64,000 nt of DNA from Bacteroidota bacterium (lineage in GTDB: Bacteria; Bacteroidota; Bacteroidia; Flavobacteriales; Flavobacteriaceae). Shown one piece after another: positions 24,163 to 32,125 of this stretch (within the stretch, counting starts at the first letter, position 1; each line of letters begins with the position of its first letter). The DNA lies in NCBI GenBank assembly GCA_018267095.1, contig JAFDZC010000005.1:124001-188000 (forward strand), read 5' to 3'. The position numbers were made by a program, and so were the translations under genes. The notes under the pieces are model-generated. The model saw only the letters and a list, made by a program, of their open reading frames with translations. It did not search any database and was not told the origin of the DNA.

Positions 24163-25335
24163 TTATGCTTTAACTTTTGATTTTATCGCTTTCGGAACAC
24201 CGCCTTTGTGCAATAAGATTCCGGTTGATTTGAGCTGAACAAATGCTTTGGTCACATATAAATAACCTTTGTAATCGTTGGTTTCGCCCCAAGAATTTTT
24301 GACTTTGTAGTATTCTTTTCCGTTTTGATCTTTGGCCAAACCTACAATCTGCATGGCGTGATCATCGGTGGTTGCTAGTGTATACAAATGCTCTAAACGC
24401 AAATCATCAGTGACTTCTTTTTCTTTGATTGGGCCATCAAACATGGTTTTTCTCTGCTCCGGAGTAATGCTGTTCAAGTCTGTATCGGGTACTTCAGCCA
24501 CACCGTTTCTCCAACTAAAATAAGGTTCAGAAACATCCGAAGACCAAGCTACAGTATATCCTTTACTTACAGCATAATCAATAATGTCGGTCAGTTCCTT
24601 CATCGGAACATTGTATACTAAATCATAGCTCCAGTTGTCCGGAACGGGTAAAACGATTTTTTGGTAAAACGGTTGGTCTTTGTAGGATGAGAACTCAATG
24701 TAATCATCCGGATTAATCCCGACTACTTCTTTGGCAAATGATTTTGGGTTGTATGTTTTTCCGTTATAAGTGAAGGTTTCGGGTAATTTTCCCAACTTTT
24801 CATCCATATAATTGTTGATGTCATTGACCCATGAAGCACCTTTGTTCGGATCTTCATTTTTCATGTACGCATCCAAAATGGCTTTGAATCCGTCTTGAAA
24901 TTCAGATGATTTTACTGCGCCTTTTCCGTAATCTTCAAGTTTGTAAGCAGATTGTGGCATCGCTCCGTATTTGCGCAACATATTCATCACGTCGTGCGTC
25001 TCGCCTCCGTCGCCCAAGCCCATGTGTCCGTTGAACAAAATGTAGTTTCTGGCTTTTCCTAAATAAACATGACGCGCTGAATAAATTTCAGCCAAATCTA
25101 CCGGTTGCTTTCCGTTTCGGATCATTTCAGATTCTAAAAACGAGTTTCCTGAATAACTCCAGCAAGTTCCGGCAGAACCTTGATTTTTAACGGAAGTTTT
25201 TTCAAGATCAATCACGTCGGTAAACACAAATTTTGAGTTGATAGAAGCGTTTCCGATTACTTTTTTGATCAATTCATCTTGAGCAAACAAACTCATTGAT
25301 GATAATACTGCGGCAAATAATAAAGATTTTTTCAT
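24163..25335 (-). CDS. Exported C1B-family cysteine peptidase (bleomycin hydrolase/aminopeptidase C type)
   Basis: 390 residues with a signal peptide (residues 1-18, FAQDE after). The papain-fold catalytic residues are visible: Cys58 in NQGSAGTCWSYSG, His326 in DDHAMQIVG and Asn347 in VKNSWGE. The AGTCWSYS box and the IEFSSYKDQPF segment match PepC/bleomycin hydrolase rather than papain. Cytoplasmic PepC proteins lack a signal peptide; secreted versions are common in this phylum. It is therefore likely a periplasmic aminopeptidase for peptides, close to the T9SS protein export route. The C-terminal tail (KAIKSKVKA) differs from the usual arm that blocks the active site, so specificity is open. 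Confidence 0.85.
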   Translation of the reverse strand: MKKSLLFAAVLSSMSLFAQDELIKKVIGNASINSKFVFTDVIDLEKTSVKNQGSAGTCWSYSGNSFLESEMIRNGKQPVDLAEIYSARHVYLGKARNYILFNGHMGLGDGGETHDVMNMLRKYGAMPQSAYKLEDYGKGAVKSSEFQDGFKAILDAYMKNEDPNKGASWVNDINNYMDEKLGKLPETFTYNGKTYNPKSFAKEVVGINPDDYIEFSSYKDQPFYQKIVLPVPDNWSYDLVYNVPMKELTDIIDYAVSKGYTVAWSSDVSEPYFSWRNGVAEVPDTDLNSITPEQRKTMFDGPIKEKEVTDDLRLEHLYTLATTDDHAMQIVGLAKDQNGKEYYKVKNSWGETNDYKGYLYVTKAFVQLKSTGILLHKGGVPKAIKSKVKA

Positions 25336-25416
25336 TTTTGGTTATGTAATTAGCGGGCATAAAAATAGTAAATTCCCTTGAGGCAATTGCTTAATTAACA
25401 AAATAATAGAATGCAA

Positions 25417-26175
25417 TTAACGGGTAAAAACAAACTTGTTGGCCGTTGACAATTGGGTATCAAAAGCATAGCCTTCGTAGTTGAAACCTTTGAGCTCTTC
25501 GAGCGTTTCAACCTGATGATCAATGATGTAACGCGTCATCAGTCCGCGGGCTTTCTTGGCAAAAAAGCTGATCATTTTAAGTTTCCCGTCTTTTAAATCG
25601 AGAAAATCACAGGTAATCACTGGCGTTTTCAAATCTTTAAACTGAATCGCCGATGCATATTCATTGCTGGCCAAATTGATGAGCAATTCGCCTTTTTTGA
25701 GTTCTTTATTGAGTGCTTGCGTCAGCAGCGGTTTCCAGTAAGCGTATAAATCTTTGTGTTCATCCACCGGAAATTTGGTGCCCATTTCTAGTCGATAAGG
25801 CTGAATCAAATCCAGCGGCTTGAGCAATCCGTACAAACCCGACAGAATCCGAACACGTTCTTGCAACAAAGGCAATTGATCTTCAGAAATATGGTAAGCA
25901 TCCAATCCAACATAAACATCTCCGGCAAAAGCATAAACCGCCGGACGCGCATTCTCAGGGGTAAAAGGTGTTTTCCAAGCCTTGTTGCGTTGCCAGTTGA
26001 GCTGTGCCAAAGCATCTGAAATAGACATCAGTTCAGATAAATCTGCAGGCTTTTTCTTTTTGAGTTCTTTGTTGATGATGCGACTGTGTTTAAGAAAACT
26101 CGGTTGCGTATGCTGAGTCGTGGGCAAAGCGGTTTCAAAATCAAGCGATTTGGCGGGTGATAATAGAATTTTCAT
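25417..26175 (-). CDS. yaaA: YaaA family (UPF0246) peroxide stress protein
   Basis: 252 residues without signal peptide. It begins MKILLSPAKSLDFETALPTT, the diagnostic YaaA start, and continues with RNKAWKTPFTPENARPAVYAFAGDVYVGLDAYHIS and VRILSGLYGLLKPLDLIQPYRLEMGTKF. In E. coli YaaA lowers intracellular free iron under hydrogen peroxide and has a DNA-binding fold. A -7 element (reverse complement of CAAAAATA at 26195-26202) lies about 20 bases before the start. It stands between the peptidase and yifB, all on the minus strand with short gaps, though operon status is unclear. Confidence 0.87.
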   Translation of the reverse strand: MKILLSPAKSLDFETALPTTQHTQPSFLKHSRIINKELKKKKPADLSELMSISDALAQLNWQRNKAWKTPFTPENARPAVYAFAGDVYVGLDAYHISEDQLPLLQERVRILSGLYGLLKPLDLIQPYRLEMGTKFPVDEHKDLYAYWKPLLTQALNKELKKGELLINLASNEYASAIQFKDLKTPVITCDFLDLKDGKLKMISFFAKKARGLMTRYIIDHQVETLEELKGFNYEGYAFDTQLSTANKFVFTR

Positions 26176-26194
26176 CGATGGGAATTTTATCTTT

Positions 26195-26202
26195 CAAAAA
26201 TA
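26195..26202 (-). promoter_or_regulatory. yaaA: TANNTTTG -7 element of yaaA
   Basis: On the minus strand it reads TATTTTTG, 19 bases before the yaaA ATG at 26175. Confidence 0.5.
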
Positions 26203-26222
26203 ACATTTTCAACCGAAAACTA

Positions 26223-27758
26223 CTAACCCAACCAACCTTCTCTGTCTAAACTTCGGTACTGAATCGCCTCGGCAATATGTTTGGCCAAAATAGCCTCAGA
26301 TGCTTCCAAATCAGCAATGGTTCTGGCCACTTTGAGAATTCTGTCATAGGCGCGTGCTGACAAATTAAGTCGTTCCATGGCCGTTTTGAGCAATTGACTT
26401 GAAGCTTCATCAAGTTGACAATATTGACGAATCAGTCTGCTGCCCATTTGCGCATTGTAATGCACCTGTGGATGTGCTGCGAACCTCTGCGCTTGAATGC
26501 TTCTGGCTTGAGTTACGCGTTTTCGGATGTTTTGACTACTCTCGGCCGGATGTTGGTCAGACAATTTTTCAAACGGCACCGGGCTCACTTCGATATGGAT
26601 GTCAATGCGGTCTAAAAGCGGACCTGAAATTTTGCTCATATAGCGTTGCATTTCGTAAGGTTTGGGCGCATTGGCTACCTCAGAATCAACAAAAAATCCG
26701 CCCGGGCTCGGATTCATACTGGCAACGAGCATAAACGAAGCCGGGTAAGTCACGGTAAATTTAGCTCTCGATATGGTGACTTCTCTGTCTTCAAGCGGTT
26801 GACGCATGACTTCAAGCACATCGCGTTTAAATTCGGGCAATTCATCTAAAAACAAAACGCCGTTGTGCGCCATCGAAATTTCTCCGGGTTGTGGATACGT
26901 TCCGCCGCCCACCAAAGCTACATTAGAAATCGTATGATGCGGGCTGCGAAACGGTCGGCTACGCATGAGCCCGGATTCTTTGACTTTTCCGGCAACGCTG
27001 TGAATTTTGGTGGTTTCGAGTGCTTCTTCTAAAGTCATGGGTGGCAAAATACTCGGCAAACGTTTGGCCAGCATGGTTTTTCCGGCTCCGGGCGGCCCGA
27101 TGAGAATAATATTGTGTCCGCCAGCCGCGGCAATTTCCATACAGCGTTTGATGCTTTCCTGTCCTTTGACATCGCTAAAATCGTGTTCCGGAACCTCGTC
27201 GATAACCAATAAATCTTGCAAGCTTTCAACCAGTTCAGGTATGAGGTTATTTTTTCCTTCAAAAAAATCAATGACTTCTTGTAGATTTTCAACGCCATAA
27301 ACGTCTAAACCCGAAACGATGGCCGCTTCACGCGCATTTTGTTTGGGCAAGAAGAACCCTTTAAAACCTTCGGCTTTGGCTTTTACCGCTATGGGCAACG
27401 CACCTTTGATGGGTTGCAGACTTCCGTCAAGCGAAAGCTCACCCATCATCACATAATTGGGATAATCTTCACTGACCAACTGACCTGAAGCGAGCAGAAT
27501 TCCGAGCGCCAAAGTCAAATCATAAGCAGAGCCTTCTTTGCGCAAATCGGCCGGAGCCATATTGATGGTGATTTTCTTTCCGGGCAAAGCATAGCCGTTG
27601 TTTTTGAGCGCTGCGGCAATCCGATAACTGCTTTCTTTGATGGCGTTGTCGGGCAATCCGACCAGATGATACCCTATGCCGGTATCAATGTTGACTTCAA
27701 TCGTGATGGTGGTGGCTTCAACGCCAAAGACGGCGCTTCCGTAGACTTTTACTAACAT
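26223..27758 (-). CDS. YifB/ComM-family Mg-chelatase-like AAA+ ATPase
   Basis: 511 residues. An N-terminal Lon-protease-like ChlI domain occupies about residues 20-165 (YHLVGLPDNAIKESSYRI, MAPADLRKEGSAYDL). The AAA+ core has Walker A at 221-229 (GPPGAGKTM), Walker B at 301-306 (VLFLDE), sensor-like motifs (VASMNPSPGG) and arginine-finger/sensor 2 region near 390-410. The C-terminal lid follows (YDRILKVARTIADLEAS). ComM in Vibrio is a branch-migration helicase that promotes integration of heterologous DNA during natural transformation; in Bacteroidota the YifB name is used and the role is less studied. No start codon ambiguity is evident. Confidence 0.88.
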   Translation of the reverse strand: MLVKVYGSAVFGVEATTITIEVNIDTGIGYHLVGLPDNAIKESSYRIAAALKNNGYALPGKKITINMAPADLRKEGSAYDLTLALGILLASGQLVSEDYPNYVMMGELSLDGSLQPIKGALPIAVKAKAEGFKGFFLPKQNAREAAIVSGLDVYGVENLQEVIDFFEGKNNLIPELVESLQDLLVIDEVPEHDFSDVKGQESIKRCMEIAAAGGHNIILIGPPGAGKTMLAKRLPSILPPMTLEEALETTKIHSVAGKVKESGLMRSRPFRSPHHTISNVALVGGGTYPQPGEISMAHNGVLFLDELPEFKRDVLEVMRQPLEDREVTISRAKFTVTYPASFMLVASMNPSPGGFFVDSEVANAPKPYEMQRYMSKISGPLLDRIDIHIEVSPVPFEKLSDQHPAESSQNIRKRVTQARSIQAQRFAAHPQVHYNAQMGSRLIRQYCQLDEASSQLLKTAMERLNLSARAYDRILKVARTIADLEASEAILAKHIAEAIQYRSLDREGWLG

Positions 27759-27837
27759 GGCTGATAAATATTTAAAGGCGAATAATTATGAGGCTAAAAT
27801 TAATAAAATTTTAAACCGGACGCTGGGTCAATTCATT

Positions 27838-27845
27838 TATTTTTG
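27838..27845 (+). promoter_or_regulatory. TANNTTTG -7 element of the PH-domain gene
   Basis: TATTTTTG lies 21 bases before the ATG at 27867. It covers the TTG codon at 27843 that would otherwise be an in-frame upstream start, which argues for the downstream ATG. Confidence 0.5.
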
Positions 27846-27866
27846 CTGCCACAAACAAAAAACATC

Positions 27867-28241
27867 ATGGGATTATTCAATGCAATTTTAGGAAACGCTT
27901 CAGAAGTGAGCCTCGAGCAAGTAGCCAAAGAATTTGAGCCGATCATTGTTGAAGGAGAACAAATTGAACTGGCTTTTAAACTCGTTAAAGATATGTTCAT
28001 CTTTACCAACAAACGCTTGATTTTGGTCGAGAAGCAACTCGTGGGTAGCAAGGTTGATTATTTGTCGATTCCGTACCACAGCGTGGTGAAATTTTCTAAA
28101 GAAAGCGCCGGATTACTCGACTTGGATGCCGAACTCAAAATCTGGATTCGCGGTGAGGCTGCTCCGATTGTCAAACAATTTGGCAAAGGCGGCAACAACA
28201 TCAACGAAGTGTATCGTGTTTTAGGCAAACACATTCTCTAA
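27867..28241 (+). CDS. Bacterial PH-domain protein
   Basis: 124 residues from the ATG at 27867; the upstream TTG is inside a -7 element. The sequence resembles the bacterial pleckstrin-homology domain family (YvbH/DUF1696 type): MGLFNAILGNASEVSLEQVAKEF, then FKLVKDMFIFTNKRLILVEKQLVGSKVDYLSIPYHSVVKFS and DAELKIWIRGE. The family forms single PH-like domains and some members make dodecamers. Ligand and role are unknown. It is transcribed away from yifB and followed by a terminator-like hairpin. Confidence 0.82.
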   Translation: MGLFNAILGNASEVSLEQVAKEFEPIIVEGEQIELAFKLVKDMFIFTNKRLILVEKQLVGSKVDYLSIPYHSVVKFSKESAGLLDLDAELKIWIRGEAAPIVKQFGKGGNNINEVYRVLGKHIL

Positions 28242-28248
28242 TAAAATC

Positions 28249-28278
28249 AAGGCCGGCCATTGCGTCGGTCTTTTTTTT
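28249..28278 (+). terminator. Terminator after the PH-domain gene
   Basis: AAGGCCG pairs with CGGTCTT (one G-U pair) and the strand continues into eight T residues. It overlaps the last codon of the convergent TonB receptor gene, so its use on the other strand is doubtful. Confidence 0.65.
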
Positions 28279-30568
28279 AGAACTGAAATCGAACAAAAAC
28301 ATTCGGTGTAAAACCCAGCGAATAATACTCTTGCAGTTTATATGCAGTCGTGTTCAAACTACCAGCGGTTGCATATTGACGCTCGTATTCTCTGGCAAGT
28401 AATGATTTTCGGTTGTATAAATTGTAAATCGAAAATCCGGTTTTGGCCGACCATTTTTTGCTGTGGGCAAACTCATAAATACCTGACACATCAAAGCGGT
28501 GATAAGCCGGCAAACGCTGCGTATTAAAGCCCGTAACTTTGTTGTTGCTGTCTAACTCGCTATAAGGTTTTCCGGTGTGCCAGAACCAACCGCCGGTGAG
28601 CGAGAATCGGTTCCATTTTCTGAAGAATGATAAACTAAAAGCATGCTTGATATCGGCATTGGTCGGAAAATATTGCTCGTCATTTACACCGTCAAATCTG
28701 TTCTGTGAATCCTGATAACTATAGGTCATCCAAATACGGCCCAAACGCGTGTTCTTCTGAATCAGCACGTCAATCCCTTTGGTAAAACTTTGCCCTTGAT
28801 GGGTTCCGAGATCAAATGGGTTCAGAAAACCAAACGTCAGCGAAGTCAAACCAGTAGCTGTTTTGTAATAAAAATCCGCATCAAAAACCCAAGAACCGGT
28901 TTTGTAAATCAGCCCCGAAGTGTATTGCTGCGATTTTTGCAACGGATACACTTGGTTATCACCCAAAACCCAAACGTAATTTTCTAAGCTCAAATCATTG
29001 ACGATGCTCTCGCGCACTTGACTCACCAATTGACTCTTTTGTTCATACGAACCTTGCCAAGTCAGTGATGATGCCAATTTGCGCTGAATAAACAACCTCG
29101 GCTCCCAATTTTCAGAGGTCAAAACACTAAATCTGCTGTAGCGCAATCCGGTTTGAAACAACCATTTTTTGAATTCGTATTTAGCGGCAACATAGAACGT
29201 GTGGGTTCTGTTAAAACCCTGTTTTTGGTCTAATTGAATATTGATATCCTGATTCAAACTATTGAACGAATGCGAAATATCATAACCCGAAAGTTGATAT
29301 CCGGCCTCAAAACCGAGTGGCTCATTTGCTTTGAAATTCCAATTGATTTCTAGGCCCGAATCGGTAACGCGGTTGCGCTTTTCAAACTGTTCAAAGGTGG
29401 ATGTAGTCGGGAATTTAGTTTTGCGGTAACTAAATACAAAGCCCGAATAATGCAACAAAACGCGTTGCGAAAATCGGTTGCTGTATTTTTGGTTCCAAAT
29501 AAAGCTGTAGCCTTGATTTGAAATATTCATCTTTTGATTTTGGGTAATGGATTTGTCAAGCGTATTGAAATCGAGTTGATTGTCAATCCACAAAGCGGTT
29601 GCTGAAAAATCGGCTTTATCGCTCGGTCGGTAATTTAATTTAGCCGTAAAATCTTCAAAACCAAATTTGTTTCGATCGCTAAAATCTTTGAATTGGGTAT
29701 TTTGAAAAACTTTGTCGGCCAATGAATTGAAAGTAGGCGTTTGCAACCATTGAGTATACGATTTGCGTCCGGCCAATTGCAATCCCAATTTGTTTTTCAC
29801 CAAAGGAGTTTGTACATAGGCATCGGCATTGAGCGCATTGATACCGGCGCTGGCTGTAGTTTTATCTGAAATTTTATCCGTAGATTGAATCGAGATTAAA
29901 CTGGACAAACGCTCTCCGTAACGGGCATCAGTTCCTTTGTTTTGATAATTAACCGTTTGCGGAATATTCGGATTAAAAGCCGAAATCATTCCGTATAAAT
30001 GTCCGGGATGATACATGCGAATTCCGTCCCAAAGAATCAAATTCTGATCAAACGAGCCGCCGCGTACATACAAACCACTCGCGGTTTCATTGGGGCTTTT
30101 CACGCCGGGCAATTGTTGTAGTGACAGCATGATGTCCGTATCGGTTACACCGGGTAATGCTTCGATTTTTTGCGGAAATAATTGAATTTGATTATTGCTT
30201 TTCTTGATTCCTTTAGACAAAAAACAATCAATCAGTACTTCTTGTAATTGCTCTTGCAAAAGCGGTTCTTCAGCCGAAGAGGACAGCGCAAAATAATGTC
30301 CGTCAATCGAAGTAATTTTTAAATGAGTTTGTTGTGCAACCGCTTGGTGAATTTGCTCTAAAGTATATTCCGCCTTAGGTAAATTGAGTTTTTGATTTAG
30401 CACCAGACTATCCGCATAAGAATATCGAACATCAAATTGCTGTTCAAATATTTTAAGTGCTTGTGCGAGTGGTTTGGCCGTAAACTCGTTCAAATGAGAC
30501 ACTGACTTTTGCGCCCAACCACAGTGGGCAAAGAGCAACAATAGTAAGAGCCTTAGTATCAGCTTCAT
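28277..30568 (-). CDS. STN-domain TonB-dependent receptor (FecA-like signalling class)
   Basis: 763 residues. After a signal peptide there is an STN domain at about residues 24-97 (FTAKPLAQALKIFEQQFDVRYSYADSLVLNQ, YTLEQIHQAVAQQTHLKITSIDGHYFAL), the signalling element that talks to a FecR anti-sigma factor. The plug follows (LPGVKSPNETASGLYVRGGSFDQNLILWDGIRMYHPGHLYG), then a beta barrel ending with FVRFQF. It overlaps the FecR gene by 4 bases (ATGA). The ligand is probably an iron-chelate or a glycan or peptide, not shown by sequence. The usual carboxypeptidase-regulatory-like domain is absent, unlike in many SusC-type relatives. Confidence 0.87.
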   Translation of the reverse strand: MKLILRLLLLLLFAHCGWAQKSVSHLNEFTAKPLAQALKIFEQQFDVRYSYADSLVLNQKLNLPKAEYTLEQIHQAVAQQTHLKITSIDGHYFALSSSAEEPLLQEQLQEVLIDCFLSKGIKKSNNQIQLFPQKIEALPGVTDTDIMLSLQQLPGVKSPNETASGLYVRGGSFDQNLILWDGIRMYHPGHLYGMISAFNPNIPQTVNYQNKGTDARYGERLSSLISIQSTDKISDKTTASAGINALNADAYVQTPLVKNKLGLQLAGRKSYTQWLQTPTFNSLADKVFQNTQFKDFSDRNKFGFEDFTAKLNYRPSDKADFSATALWIDNQLDFNTLDKSITQNQKMNISNQGYSFIWNQKYSNRFSQRVLLHYSGFVFSYRKTKFPTTSTFEQFEKRNRVTDSGLEINWNFKANEPLGFEAGYQLSGYDISHSFNSLNQDINIQLDQKQGFNRTHTFYVAAKYEFKKWLFQTGLRYSRFSVLTSENWEPRLFIQRKLASSLTWQGSYEQKSQLVSQVRESIVNDLSLENYVWVLGDNQVYPLQKSQQYTSGLIYKTGSWVFDADFYYKTATGLTSLTFGFLNPFDLGTHQGQSFTKGIDVLIQKNTRLGRIWMTYSYQDSQNRFDGVNDEQYFPTNADIKHAFSLSFFRKWNRFSLTGGWFWHTGKPYSELDSNNKVTGFNTQRLPAYHRFDVSGIYEFAHSKKWSAKTGFSIYNLYNRKSLLAREYERQYATAGSLNTTAYKLQEYYSLGFTPNVFVRFQF

Positions 30569-31488
30569 TCAAAAAGTTCGATGGTTCCGTCCGGATTGGT
30601 TTTGTGTTTGAGTTGTAAAGGTAAACAAACTGATTGTAATGCGGTCGCCAATGATTGATGCGGAAAACTTCCGGTATAATTGACCTGAGCCAAATTTTGC
30701 GGATATTTTATCGAACAGTGATATTGATTTTCAAGTTGCTGAATGACCATTTGTAAAGGCATATTAGCAAAAGAAGATTCGCCGGAAACCCACAAAGGTT
30801 GCGTGTTGTTGTTTTGGTTCCAAGTTTTGATTTCAGAACCGTTGATGCGGACGTTCATTCCGCGGGTCAAAATCCATGTTTTACCTTGATGTGAAACGCG
30901 AACTTTTCCTTCAAAACACGAAACTTCTAAGAAATCTTTTCCGGTCAGGACATTGAACTGAGTGCCCAAAACCTGAACCGCTCCCATCGAAGTTTCAACG
31001 GTGAATTTACTTCCTTTAGAAACTTTAAAAAAAGCTTCACCGTTTAATTTGATTTGTCTGTTCAGTGAAAACCACTTGGGATAATCTACGCTTGAATGTG
31101 CATTCAAAATTACTTGTGAATGGTCATTCAAAGCAAGTGTTTGGGTATTTCCATACGGCGATGCAAAATGCTCTGAAAACGAAAACACAGCATTCCATCC
31201 AAAAAACAAAAGTACCGAAGCCGCCACCGCTATCGAGGCATAAAGCGAGATAACTTTTGCCTTCGGGCTGGCTTTGGGTTGCTGGATTTTATTTTGAATG
31301 GCAGCAAAATTTTGCTCTAAATCAGGTTCGTTGAGTTGCATTGAAGCAAGGCTGCCACGCAACTGAGCATAAGCTTGATAATCGGCGTCTGAAACCATCT
31401 CGAGCAACTGATCGTCCGAGATTTCTCCGACCATCCAATGCGCTAAAAACGAGTCATTTTCATCGGGGCTTGACCATTGACTTTTCAT
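30565..31488 (-). CDS. fecR: FecR-family anti-sigma factor
   Basis: 307 residues. The cytoplasmic N-terminal ~80 residues (FLAHWMVGEISDDQLLEMV) fit an anti-sigma-binding helix-rich segment. One membrane segment lies at about 83-104 (YASIAVAASVLLFFGWNAVF). The periplasmic FecR domain follows (YGNTQTLALNDHSQVILNAHSSVDYP, GEAFFKVSKGSKFTVETSMGAVQVLGTQFNV), with a C-terminal DUF4974/STN-like region near 240-305. It transmits signals from the receptor to the sigma factor. It lies 14 bases after the sigma stop and overlaps the receptor, making the typical sigma-FecR-receptor operon. Confidence 0.9.
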   Translation of the reverse strand: MKSQWSSPDENDSFLAHWMVGEISDDQLLEMVSDADYQAYAQLRGSLASMQLNEPDLEQNFAAIQNKIQQPKASPKAKVISLYASIAVAASVLLFFGWNAVFSFSEHFASPYGNTQTLALNDHSQVILNAHSSVDYPKWFSLNRQIKLNGEAFFKVSKGSKFTVETSMGAVQVLGTQFNVLTGKDFLEVSCFEGKVRVSHQGKTWILTRGMNVRINGSEIKTWNQNNNTQPLWVSGESSFANMPLQMVIQQLENQYHCSIKYPQNLAQVNYTGSFPHQSLATALQSVCLPLQLKHKTNPDGTIELFE

Positions 31489-31502
31489 AACACTTCTTTT
31501 GT

Positions 31503-32024
31503 TTATACATTTTTTACTACTTGACGCAGAGATACCAAAGCCAAGTGCATTCTTTTTTCTACAGCTTTTACCGATAAATCCAAAACAGAAGCAATTTCAG
31601 TATAGGATTGATTTTCAAATCGGTTCATCATAAAAACCACGCGTTGTTTTTCAGGCAAATCAGCGATGGCTTTTTCTAATTGTTTTTTGAGTTCTGTTTC
31701 TTCCATCAGAAACTCGGGGCTTTCAGAGTGTGTAGACCCAGCGGGATTTTTCCACTCGAAATCGGCAACCACTTTATCATGCTTAATCATATTGAGCGAA
31801 AGCCTGATGGCCGTGGTATACAAAAAACTTTTGGCTTGCTCGGGTTTCAAAATCCCACAGTTTTCCCAAAGTTTTACAAAGGCATTTTGGGCAACATCAT
31901 CAGCGCGTTCTGCGTCTTTGAATTTAAACACCAAAAAGTTTCTCAGGGTCTTAAAATGCGCAGCAAAAACCGATTTAAAAACGGCTTCAGAACAAAGACA
32001 CAACTGATCGCTTTTTTCTGGCAT
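31503..32024 (-). CDS. ECF-subfamily RNA polymerase sigma factor (FecI-like)
   Basis: 173 residues. Region 2 is at about 15-85 (FAAHFKTLRNFLVFKFKDAERADDVAQNAFVKLWENC), and region 4 at about 113-172 (IADLPEKQRVVFMMNRFENQSYTEIASVLDLSVKAVEKRMHLALVSLRQVV). It lacks regions 1.1 and 3, as expected for an ECF factor. It should direct polymerase to the promoters of its receptor regulon when FecR releases it. The start ATG at 32024 is preceded by AAGGAGG with 7-base spacing, a rare complete Shine-Dalgarno sequence for this phylum. A strong hairpin lies just upstream. Confidence 0.9.
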   Translation of the reverse strand: MPEKSDQLCLCSEAVFKSVFAAHFKTLRNFLVFKFKDAERADDVAQNAFVKLWENCGILKPEQAKSFLYTTAIRLSLNMIKHDKVVADFEWKNPAGSTHSESPEFLMEETELKKQLEKAIADLPEKQRVVFMMNRFENQSYTEIASVLDLSVKAVEKRMHLALVSLRQVVKNV

Positions 32025-32031
32025 TCCATTA

Positions 32032-32038
32032 CCTCCTT
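32032..32038 (-). promoter_or_regulatory. Complete Shine-Dalgarno sequence before the ECF sigma gene
   Basis: AAGGAGG on the minus strand ends 7 bases before the ATG at 32024. Flavobacterial genes rarely carry one because the anti-Shine-Dalgarno is occluded on the ribosome; I saw no other comparable site in the window, although I checked starts only by eye. Confidence 0.7.
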
Positions 32039-32043
32039 AAATT

Positions 32044-32082
32044 CGTTACCACACGTTCTTTATGCAAGAACATGTGGCAACG
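32044..32082 (-). other. Long hairpin in the leader of the ECF sigma gene
   Basis: CGTTACCACACGTTCTT at 32044-32060 pairs with AAGAACATGTGGCAACG at 32066-32082 through a 5-nt loop: 17 positions with 2 A-C mismatches. No T-run follows on either strand, so it is not an ordinary terminator. It lies 5 bases before the Shine-Dalgarno on the minus strand and about 43 bases beyond the stop of the preceding Kazal-domain gene. Confidence 0.7.
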
Positions 32083-32125
32083 GGCAACTTATTTAACTCC
32101 TTTTTCAATTATATATAATATATAC

